NCBI GenBank assembly: GCA_010027915.1 | Contig: RGUG01000026.1 | Coordinates: 1 to 10,709, forward strand | DNA length: 10,709 nucleotides | Direction: 5' to 3' | Source: a bacterium | GTDB lineage: Bacteria > Margulisbacteria > Marinamargulisbacteria > SXXA01 | In this document: positions 1 through 5,698 of the stretch, in pieces | Layout: every line of letters begins with the position of its first letter | How positions within the stretch are numbered: position 1 is the stretch's first letter | Notes under the pieces: model-generated | What the model saw: the letters and a program-made list of their open reading frames with translations, nothing else | What the model was told of the DNA's origin: nothing | The model's database searches: none | Translations under genes and position numbers: made by a program

Positions 1-1
1 G

Positions 2-1219
2 AAGGGTCGCTACAGTTATCAAACAGTGAGCGAAACGCTCATGCAACAGGTGGGGCAGGCTGCGTCTACCCAAGGACTGGCCGATTACCTGACGTCGGTA
101 CTGACCCGAGACTTAGAGATGGGCAAGCCCCGCTTTTTTTTCTCGCCGTATTTGGACGAGTGTGAGTGTGCCACCGTGGTCCCGGCGCCGGATCCAGAGT
201 GGGTACCGGCATTGCAAGCCTTGCTGACCCATATGAAGCAACCCGACACGATTGTCTATGACACCGACCCAGTGGTGGGCATGTGGTTGACCCAATTGGG
301 TATGGTGGCCTGTGTTCCTTTTTGGTTGTCTCGCACCTTGGTAGGGGTGGGATTGATCGCCCCCAAACTCACCAGCCCTACCTTAACCCGGGATGACAAA
401 GGGATTTTGCAGCTCATCATGCAACAAAGCAGTGTATGGTTGGGTCGACTGAAACAATCTGAAATGATTTTAGAGACCAAAGACGCCAAGCACATCCAGC
501 AAGATAGCCTGCCGCATCATGTGACCATGCCCCGTTTGTTGTTTGCAGCGAGAACCCACTCCATAAGGGGGGTGGGGGGGGATTATTATGATGTCATTCC
601 GTCACCGCATGCCCCAGGCTATTGGATTATCATCGGGGATGTCATGGGCCATGGGATGGGGGCTACCATGGCGATGCTCATGTTACAAAGCATGGTTCAT
701 ACCGTCATTGAGTTAATGCCCGATGTGACACCCGGTCAATTGGTAGGAAGGGTAGACCGGTTGTGGTCCAAACACACGGCCCGTTGGCGGGATCCCCGTT
801 CGGTGACCCTTCAGGTATTGTTTACCATTGATCAGCGAGAATTTGTCTTGGCGGGACACGATGGCAAGGTGTATTGGTGGAATGCCCAAGACCACACGGT
901 GATATCGATTACCCCGACCGATCCTTGGGTGCCATTGGGAATGGGGGCGGATGGGTTGCCGGGCACCAGTGACACCATTCAGATTCACACGGGGGATGTG
1001 TTGGTATTGGTCAGTGACGGGGTGATTGAATCCCTTGGCAGTAGCCGATCGGATTGGGATTCAGTGGGGGAAGCCCGGATCAAACACCTGATTAAAACCC
1101 ATCAGCATGATTCCGTGGCCGCCATTCGTGATGCCATTTTAACATCGTGTCAATTACATGAGGGGACAGAAGAGGGGGGAGATGATGCCACGGTGGTGGT
1201 GTTAAAAGCCGTGTCCTAA
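2..1219 (+). CDS. GAF-like / SpoIIE-type (PP2C family) serine phosphatase, 5' end missing
   Basis: The reading frame is open to the left edge, and the first possible start (GTG at 26) has no close ribosome binding site, so the true N-terminus lies outside the window. Counting from that GTG, residues ~1-145 resemble the end of a GAF sensor domain (hydrophobic stretch ending PFWLSRTLVGVGLIAP at ~99-112), followed by a short charged linker. The C-terminal half is a PPM/SpoIIE phosphatase: GGDYYDV (184-190) and GDVMGHG (204-210) supply metal-binding aspartates, VSDGVIES follows, and GGDDATVV lies near the C-terminus. Such proteins dephosphorylate serine or threonine on partner-switching proteins (anti-sigma antagonists) in response to a sensed signal; the actual target here is unknown. 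No kinase or antagonist gene is next to it. The downstream ORF faces it from the opposite strand. The family call is firm; the GAF call and the role are inferred. Confidence 0.85.
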   Translation, partial: KGRYSYQTVSETLMQQVGQAASTQGLADYLTSVLTRDLEMGKPRFFFSPYLDECECATVVPAPDPEWVPALQALLTHMKQPDTIVYDTDPVVGMWLTQLGMVACVPFWLSRTLVGVGLIAPKLTSPTLTRDDKGILQLIMQQSSVWLGRLKQSEMILETKDAKHIQQDSLPHHVTMPRLLFAARTHSIRGVGGDYYDVIPSPHAPGYWIIIGDVMGHGMGATMAMLMLQSMVHTVIELMPDVTPGQLVGRVDRLWSKHTARWRDPRSVTLQVLFTIDQREFVLAGHDGKVYWWNAQDHTVISITPTDPWVPLGMGADGLPGTSDTIQIHTGDVLVLVSDGVIESLGSSRSDWDSVGEARIKHLIKTHQHDSVAAIRDAILTSCQLHEGTEEGGDDATVVVLKAVS

Positions 1220-1261
1220 AAAGGGGGGTTGAGATGAGATGACCCGATGTGCAGGGGTTTG

Positions 1262-1276
1262 GGGACCGCAGGTCCC
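1262..1276. repeat. Small perfect inverted repeat
   Basis: GGGACC and GGTCCC flank a 3-base GCA loop, giving a 6-bp stem 42 bases after the phosphatase stop codon. TTT and AAA outside it could extend the stem around one bulged G. There is no T-tract downstream on either strand, so it is a poor intrinsic terminator. It is the first of several hairpins in this gap. Confidence 0.5.
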
Positions 1277-1292
1277 AAAATGTACCCTTACT

Positions 1293-1313
1293 CCCCTCCC
1301 CGAAGGGGAGGGG
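1293..1313. repeat. REP-like palindrome (CCCCTCCCC-GAA-GGGGAGGGG)
   Basis: This is a perfect 9-bp stem with a 3-base loop, followed directly by another G-rich tract (TTGGGGGAGGGGGT, 1314-1327) that could pair alternatively with the left arm. Its appearance matches the short intergenic palindromic repeats scattered in many bacterial genomes. When translated in the antisense direction such repeats give peptides of the type PLPQPLPFGEG or PSPNPSPSGRG, and those are present here. Only one copy is in the window, so its dispersed nature is inferred from its form. Confidence 0.6.
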
Positions 1314-1359
1314 TTGGGGGAGGGGGTGCAAACAAGACACCCTTGCCATGGGGATTCTA

Positions 1360-1378
1360 AAAGGGGCGTCGCCCCTTT
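1360..1378 (-). terminator. Candidate terminator hairpin between convergent genes
   Basis: AAAGGGGC and GCCCCTTT flank a 3-base loop in a perfect 8-bp stem. Read on the minus strand, the stem ends in TTTT; on the plus strand it ends in TTTGG. It lies between the phosphatase gene (+) and the small minus-strand ORF, so it could end transcription from the minus side and weakly from the plus side. The T-tract is short. It may simply be part of the neighbouring palindromic repeat cluster. Confidence 0.35.
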
Positions 1379-1406
1379 GGCCGGGGGATGGATGAGGGGG
1401 GCCAAA
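1376..1406. repeat. Inverted repeat TTTGGCC-N17-GGCCAAA
   Basis: There are 7-bp perfect arms around a 17-base G-rich loop. The left arm shares its TTT with the previous hairpin, so the two structures compete for those bases. It is probably part of the same palindromic cluster as 1262-1378. No function can be read from it. Confidence 0.4.
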
Positions 1407-1476
1407 CAAAACATCATCTCGCCATCATTGATACCCTAAGCCAGGGTTGCCTTTCAGCGTATAGCGGTGGACACCA

Positions 1477-1617
1477 TTAATTCAAACTGACCGATTCAAA
1501 CAGGGTTTTTAGGGCATCTTCCACCATTTTGACATTTCGTTTGATTAAATCTGGCTTAAAAAAGAAATACCCTTCTAACACCACAATACCTTCTTCAAAC
1601 AAGTGCCCTTTGTCCAT
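1477..1617 (-). CDS. Small hypothetical protein, 46 aa (or 3' half of a frameshifted gene)
   Basis: The ATG at 1617 opens a 46-codon frame ending in TAA at 1477-1479. AAAGGGG (1624-1630) sits 6 bases before the ATG, an ideal ribosome-binding position, and an in-frame TGA just upstream (six codons before the ATG) makes this ATG the first possible start. The product begins MDKGHLFEEGIVVLEGYFFF and continues with a charged, probably helical segment (KPDLIKRNVKMVEDALKTLF). Its composition is protein-like, with alternating hydrophobic residues followed by an amphipathic helix. I recognise no family. It has no signal peptide. It lies convergent to the phosphatase and divergent from ruvB. An overlapping frame upstream (1595-1675) would join it into a 65-residue protein if one G were removed at 1624-1627, so it could also be the tail of a broken or mis-assembled gene. 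Confidence 0.45.
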   Translation of the reverse strand: MDKGHLFEEGIVVLEGYFFFKPDLIKRNVKMVEDALKTLFESVSLN

Positions 1618-1675
1618 GATCGTCCCCTTTGGTCATCTCGCCTTGCCCTATCTGGATGGTGTATTCCCCCTTCAT
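1595..1675 (-). pseudogene. Possible 5' fragment of the small minus-strand gene, 26 codons
   Basis: The ATG at 1675 begins [17 protein letters not shown], then the frame runs over the start of the 46-codon ORF and stops at TGA (1595-1597). Up to the G-run at 1624-1627 the peptide looks natural; after it the sequence (DDHGQRALV) looks like out-of-frame reading. Deleting one G there would join the two pieces into a single 65-residue frame. This suggests a single-base frameshift, an assembly error in a homopolymer, or a +1 recoding site. Upstream of the ATG there are G-runs but no well-placed ribosome binding site, so the start itself is uncertain. Confidence 0.35.
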
Positions 1676-1813
1676 AACCCATTCAAACCCCCCTTTCCCT
1701 ACTCATTCCTTATTCATCTACACCCTGTTTTGTTACCCCACGGGCCCCCCAAGAGACCCTCACCACCCGCTACCACTACGCCTTTCTATGATCCGTCCAT
1801 CTTGCCTGTTTTG

Positions 1814-1839
1814 TTGGGATGAGGGTCGCAGTATCCCAA
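1814..1839. promoter_or_regulatory. Dyad TTGGGAT-N12-ATCCCAA upstream of ruvB, candidate operator
   Basis: Perfect 7-bp inverted arms are separated by 12 bases, and the dyad ends 26 bases before the -10-like box and 38 bases before the ruvB ATG. The geometry fits a dimeric regulator site just upstream of or touching the -35 region. It does not match the LexA boxes I know (E. coli CTGT-N8-ACAG or the Bacillus GAAC-N4-GTTC form). It could also be a hairpin in a leader if transcription starts further upstream. Confidence 0.35.
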
Positions 1840-1843
1840 GGGT

Positions 1844-1871
1844 TTCATGTCGCCTGGTCTTCTTGTACACT
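1844..1871 (+). promoter_or_regulatory. Candidate promoter for the ruvB operon, possibly leaderless
   Basis: TACACT at 1866-1871 matches the TANNNT -10 form. A weak -35-like TTCATG (1844-1849) lies 16 bases upstream. A start about 7 bases after the -10 box would fall on the A of the ruvB ATG at 1878. There is no Shine-Dalgarno sequence between the box and the ATG (ACCCGC), which agrees with leaderless translation. The -35 is poor, so confidence is limited. Confidence 0.4.
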
Positions 1872-1877
1872 ACCCGC

Positions 1878-2921
1878 ATGGATGACGACAATCGATTGGT
1901 AACCCCTACCCCCCAATGGGATGACGCACGAGATGGCTCGCTACGCCCCCAACGCCTGGCCGAATTCATTGGCCAGTTGCCACTTAAACGAAACCTTGAC
2001 ATTTATATCAATGCCGCACTAAGTCGCAACGAACCCATTGAACATGTCTTGCTTTATGGCCCACCCGGTCTTGGCAAAACCACCCTGGCCTCGATTGTGG
2101 CCCGAGAAATGGGGGTGAACGTCAAAATCACATCGGGCCCGGCCATCGAACGACCCGGTGATTTGGCCGCCATTTTAACCAACCTAGAAAAAGGTGATTT
2201 GTTGTTTATTGACGAAATTCACCGCCTGAATCGATCGGTCGAAGAAGTATTGTATCCCGCCATGGAAGACTTTGAATTGGATATTATGATTGGGAAAGGG
2301 CCCTCCGCCCGATCCATTCGGATTGATTTGGCACCCTTTACCTTGGTGGGGGCCACCACCAGGGTCGGGCATCTGTCGGCCCCGTTGCGGGATCGATTTG
2401 GGATTGTTGAACGCTTGGCATTTTACACCCCCGAGGATTTGGCCTTGGTCATTGAGCGTGCCGCCCATTTATTGAATAGCCCCTTAGAACAAGGGGCCGC
2501 CACGGAATTGGCCTGTCGTTCGCGGGGAACCCCCCGCATCGCCAATCGCCTCCTTAAACGGGTTCGAGATTGGGCCCACATCCATACCAATGGGGCCATT
2601 ACCATGGCCTTGGTCGATGCCGCATTATCCGGCATGGGGGTAGACGAATTGGGCTTGGATGAACTAGATCGAAAATACCTTGCCAGTATGATTCAAAAAT
2701 TTGGTGGTGGTCCAGTTGGGGTTGACACCATTTCCGCCAGTATATCCGAAGAGTCCATGTCACTCGAAGACATGGTAGAACCATATTTGCTACAATTGGG
2801 ATTCATCGAACGAACCCCCCGGGGTCGATTGGCCACCCAGGCCGCCTATCGACACCTGGGCCTTCCCGTTCCGGTTTCACCCGTTGCGGCCCAACCCACT
2901 TTATTTGGAGACCCACTATGA
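1878..2921 (+). CDS. ruvB: Holliday junction branch migration ATPase RuvB
   Basis: This is a 347-residue hexameric AAA+ motor that, with RuvA, drives branch migration of Holliday junctions in recombinational repair. Walker A GPPGLGKT is at 61-68, Walker B DEIH at 112-115, sensor 1 GATTR at 158-162, DRFG at 172-175 and the sensor 2 region [13 protein letters not shown] at ~216-228. The C-terminal winged helix has [10 protein letters not shown] and [17 protein letters not shown] (275-317). I chose the ATG at 1878 because the family begins shortly before the [12 protein letters not shown] motif; the frame stays open 249 bases upstream but encodes nothing RuvB-like. No Shine-Dalgarno precedes this start. 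The tail ends QPTLFGDPL, resembling a beta-clamp binding motif. ruvA and ruvC are not in the window. The stop overlaps the hisB start (ATGA). It is the first gene of the operon. Confidence 0.97.
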   Translation: MDDDNRLVTPTPQWDDARDGSLRPQRLAEFIGQLPLKRNLDIYINAALSRNEPIEHVLLYGPPGLGKTTLASIVAREMGVNVKITSGPAIERPGDLAAILTNLEKGDLLFIDEIHRLNRSVEEVLYPAMEDFELDIMIGKGPSARSIRIDLAPFTLVGATTRVGHLSAPLRDRFGIVERLAFYTPEDLALVIERAAHLLNSPLEQGAATELACRSRGTPRIANRLLKRVRDWAHIHTNGAITMALVDAALSGMGVDELGLDELDRKYLASMIQKFGGGPVGVDTISASISEESMSLEDMVEPYLLQLGFIERTPRGRLATQAAYRHLGLPVPVSPVAAQPTLFGDPL

Positions 2922-3508
2922 CACGCCACGCCACCATTCAACGCCACACCACCGAAACACAAATTAGTCTCACCCTCTCACTGGATGGGACGGGTCACTC
3001 TACCATTCAAACAGGGGTCGGGTTTTTGGATCACATGCTCACCTTATGGGCCGCCCACGGTCGGTTCGATTTATCCATCACCGCCACGGGGGATACCCAG
3101 GTGGATGATCATCATACCACCGAAGATGTGGGGATCTGCCTTGGCATGGCGTTTCGTGAGGCGTTGGCCATCCCCACCGGTATTGCCCGCTATGCCTCGG
3201 GGGCCTTTCCCATGGATGAGGCCTTGGTTCATGTGGCGGTTGATCTCTCCAATCGACCCTATCTCCATTTTGGGATTCCCTTTCCCAAAACAAAAATAGG
3301 GACATTCGATGCCGAACTCGTCCAAGAATTTTGGCAGGCCGTGGCCACCCATGCCCGCTTGACCCTTCACCTCATGGCATGGCACGGTCACAACCTGCAT
3401 CATTTGGCTGAAGCCAGTTTCAAGGGGGTGGGCGTCTGCCTGTTCCGTGCCACCCGAATCGATCCCCATCATGGGGGGGTACCCTCTACCAAAGGGGTGT
3501 TATCGTGA
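2918..3508 (+). CDS. hisB: Imidazoleglycerol-phosphate dehydratase
   Basis: A 196-residue monofunctional HisB that converts imidazole-glycerol phosphate to imidazole-acetol phosphate in histidine synthesis, acting in the cytoplasm as a metal-dependent multimer. Metal-binding motifs are clear: GFLDHM (35-40), DDHHTTED (63-70), MDEAL (99-103), and [12 protein letters not shown] (158-169), with GVPSTKGVL at the C-terminus. The length fits the dehydratase alone; the phosphatase half found in the bifunctional E. coli protein is absent. GGAG at 2907-2910, seven bases before the ATG, supports the start. It overlaps ruvB by 4 bases and the next gene by 4 bases (GTGA). No other his gene is nearby, so the histidine genes are probably dispersed in this genome. 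Confidence 0.97.
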   Translation: MTRHATIQRHTTETQISLTLSLDGTGHSTIQTGVGFLDHMLTLWAAHGRFDLSITATGDTQVDDHHTTEDVGICLGMAFREALAIPTGIARYASGAFPMDEALVHVAVDLSNRPYLHFGIPFPKTKIGTFDAELVQEFWQAVATHARLTLHLMAWHGHNLHHLAEASFKGVGVCLFRATRIDPHHGGVPSTKGVLS

Positions 3509-4383
3509 CCCGTATTGGGTGGCCCCTTCGTCTCCTCTTGATCGGCCTCGTCGCTGGGACATTGTCCGCTTGTGGCAAGGTCACCCAGGTGGCTCAACCC
3601 AATACCGACACCCTGTTTTTTGATGCCACTGGACGGGTGTTGGTTACCACCAGCAATCGCAGTAGCCGTACCTTATCCCTGACTGAATCCCCGTTTTACG
3701 TGGTGGTTCGAGGCATTCAGGCCAACGGTAAAAGCGACGAATTAGCCTGGGGAAAACTGGCCATTACCCGTCCCCCCCGTCTCACCCAATGGGAACAAGC
3801 CATCGGCACGTCGTACCGTAAAGGGGATGTCATGATAGACAAGGCCGCACCCACTTGGGCTTATTTACGATTCAATCCGGCCGGGCCCTTTGTTGAATTA
3901 GACGTTCGTCGGCTCAAAAAAGGATACACCCACTATTGGGTCATCTTATACACAGGGACGGGTCGGGCGATGATGGCGATGATGGATGGGGAGAAAAGTG
4001 CCCTCTCCACCGTGAACATCACCCCGTGGGATGGGGGGAGTACCCACCACAGCCTGATTCGATTGGCTGCGTTGGCCAACCCATCCACCCGGGACACCCC
4101 CCCTTCTTGGGATACCTTGTCTCGGGTCCTCAATGATCCCACCTTGACGGCATTGGGGTGGGAATTGCCCACCCCCACTGTGGCCACCTTTATCCCGGAT
4201 GCCCCGTCTTTGGCCTACCTACGAGAACGCGACACCCAATTGGTAAGCGTGATGACATTGGTCGATGCGGGTAAACCCGCCGCCGCCGTTCAATGGCTCA
4301 AGCGTCAAGAAAATAGTCGGGCCATTCCGGGCATGACACCATCGGATTATACGGTACTCATCGACCGGATTGAATTGAACTAA
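3505..4383 (+). CDS. Predicted lipoprotein of unknown function
   Basis: A 292-residue protein with a GTG start overlapping the hisB stop, preceded by GGGG (3494-3497) at seven bases. The N-terminus is a classic lipoprotein signal: R3 and R9 around a hydrophobic core (LLLIGLVAG), then LSAC with the lipidated cysteine at 23, followed by G24. Under the E. coli rule, the absence of Asp at +2 favours the outer membrane. Residues ~35-170 look beta-rich (for example PFYVVVRGI and YTHYWVILYTGTG). The C-terminal ~70 residues look helical, with one segment that could be a single TPR-like hairpin (LVSVMTLVDAGKPAAAVQWL). I recognise no family. Its place just ahead of ugd, wecB and lpxB suggests an envelope or surface polysaccharide role, but that is inferred only from context. 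Confidence 0.85.
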   Translation: MTRIGWPLRLLLIGLVAGTLSACGKVTQVAQPNTDTLFFDATGRVLVTTSNRSSRTLSLTESPFYVVVRGIQANGKSDELAWGKLAITRPPRLTQWEQAIGTSYRKGDVMIDKAAPTWAYLRFNPAGPFVELDVRRLKKGYTHYWVILYTGTGRAMMAMMDGEKSALSTVNITPWDGGSTHHSLIRLAALANPSTRDTPPSWDTLSRVLNDPTLTALGWELPTPTVATFIPDAPSLAYLRERDTQLVSVMTLVDAGKPAAAVQWLKRQENSRAIPGMTPSDYTVLIDRIELN

Positions 4384-4393
4384 AGGAGACACC

Positions 4394-5698
4394 ATGGTCA
4401 GTGTTGTGGTCATTGGAACGGGGTATGTGGGATTGGTTACGGGGGTTTGCCTGGCTGATATGGGCCATCAGGTTCATTGTGTGGACATCGATACCAACAA
4501 AATCGCCCAATTAAATCGCGGGGAACTCCCCATTTATGAAGTCGGCTTAGAAGAATTAATGGGTCGAAATCGTGCACTGGGACGCCTCACCTTTGGCACC
4601 CAGTTGGCCGATGGATTGGCCCAGGCAGACTGTGTGTTTTTGGCGGTGAATACCCCCGCCTCTCCCTCTGGGGAGGCGTGTTTGGATTATATCATGGGGG
4701 CCGTAGAGACGCTTCGGACCTGTTTATCCAAGGGGCAAGCCCCGTTGTTGCGCACCGTGGTCATTAAAAGCACCGTCCCTGTGGGGACAGGGGCCCGTAT
4801 TCAAGCCCTCTTGGATCCATTGGGGGTACAAGTGGTAGCCAATCCGGAGTTTTTACGCGAAGGGAATGCCGTACAAGATGCCCTACACCCTGAGCGCATT
4901 GTGATTGGCTCGACGCATCCTGAGGCCCAATCGGTCATGACCCACCTGTATCAAGCCTACACCCGACGGGGCATCCCCTTGGTGATGACGTCTGTTAAAA
5001 CCGCCGAACTGATTAAATACGCAGCCAATGCCTTTTTGGCGACCAAAATTTCGTTTATTAATGAGTGTGCGGTGTTATGTGATGCGGTGGGGGCCAATGT
5101 ATTGGATGTGGCCCACGCCATGGGACTGGATACCCGGATTGGCCCTCATTTTTTGGCCCCTGGACCTGGATTTGGGGGGTCTTGCTTCCCAAAAGATATC
5201 CAAGCATTGCACCATACGGGAGCCCAACATGGGGTGACCATGCACATGATTGAGGCGGTCACCCGGATTAACCAGCGGCAACGGAAATGGGTGGTGGATT
5301 GCGTGGCCCGCCTGGCACCATCACCGGCCACTATCGCCATTTTGGGCTTGGCGTTTAAAGCGGGGACGGATGACATGCGAGATGCCCCGTCTTTGTTTAT
5401 TGTGCCGGCGTTGTCCAAGATGGGGTACACCCTTCGAGGGTATGACCCCATTGCAGGGTCCCATGCCCAGGCCCCTTTGGGCCAATGGATGACCCTTTGC
5501 CACACCATTGATGGGGCCTTAGAAGGGGCCGATATGGCCGTGATTTTGACCGAGTGGGATGAATTTTCGTCCTATCCAATGGCACATTTTTCTTGTTTAA
5601 CCAAGCGGATCATTTTGGATACCCGTCATATGATTGATCCGGTGCACGCTCAGTCCCATGGCATTCGGGTGGTGGGGTTGGGAACATGTACCGAGTAG
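4394..5698 (+). CDS. ugd: UDP-glucose 6-dehydrogenase
   Basis: A 434-residue NAD-dependent enzyme that oxidises UDP-glucose to UDP-glucuronate for capsule, exopolysaccharide or LPS sugars. It has the Rossmann motif GTGYVGLVTG (8-17), the D31-I-D acidic turn, NPEFLREGNAVQD (150-162), and the KYAANAFLATK helix (208-218). The catalytic loop is GPGFGGSCFPKD (257-268) with Cys264. The C-terminal UDP-binding domain has LGLAFKAGTDDMRDAPS (318-334). FGGSCFPKD and the helix sequence fit Ugd rather than UDP-ManNAc dehydrogenase, whose loop reads closer to GVGGHCIPVDP. The usual PIYEPGLEEL motif reads PIYEVGLEEL here. A strong AAGGAG (4383-4388) lies five bases before the ATG. It overlaps wecB by 13 bases, so the two are probably translated together. 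Confidence 0.96.
   Translation: MVSVVVIGTGYVGLVTGVCLADMGHQVHCVDIDTNKIAQLNRGELPIYEVGLEELMGRNRALGRLTFGTQLADGLAQADCVFLAVNTPASPSGEACLDYIMGAVETLRTCLSKGQAPLLRTVVIKSTVPVGTGARIQALLDPLGVQVVANPEFLREGNAVQDALHPERIVIGSTHPEAQSVMTHLYQAYTRRGIPLVMTSVKTAELIKYAANAFLATKISFINECAVLCDAVGANVLDVAHAMGLDTRIGPHFLAPGPGFGGSCFPKDIQALHHTGAQHGVTMHMIEAVTRINQRQRKWVVDCVARLAPSPATIAILGLAFKAGTDDMRDAPSLFIVPALSKMGYTLRGYDPIAGSHAQAPLGQWMTLCHTIDGALEGADMAVILTEWDEFSSYPMAHFSCLTKRIILDTRHMIDPVHAQSHGIRVVGLGTCTE

Larger units (their letters stand above)
1676..1877. other. Divergent intergenic region before ruvB
   Basis: This roughly 200-base stretch is C-rich on the + strand and lies between the minus-strand small ORF and ruvB. A + strand reading frame covers it in continuity with ruvB, but the predicted peptide is proline- and phenylalanine-rich low-complexity sequence with no resemblance to RuvB, so I treat it as non-coding. 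Its supported contents are the dyad at 1814-1839 and the -10-like box at 1866-1871. I see no RNA gene here. Confidence 0.5.

Noticed and set aside
1092..1439. Open frames on both strands across the gap after the phosphatase
   Set aside because: They translate the palindromic repeat cluster; peptides such as PSPNPSPSGRG are a known false-gene signature of such repeats.
1529..1822. Plus-strand open frame of 97 codons upstream of ruvB
   Set aside because: The peptide is Pro- and Ser-rich without any domain pattern, has no ribosome binding site, and lies opposite the more protein-like minus-strand small ORF.
1629..1877. N-terminal extension of RuvB by 83 residues
   Set aside because: The extension is Pro/Phe-rich low-complexity sequence unlike RuvB, while the ATG at 1878 gives a normal family start.
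4394..5698. Reading the dehydrogenase as UDP-ManNAc dehydrogenase (WecC) because it neighbours wecB
   Set aside because: The catalytic loop GPGFGGSCFPKD and the KYAANAFLATK helix are of the UDP-glucose dehydrogenase type.
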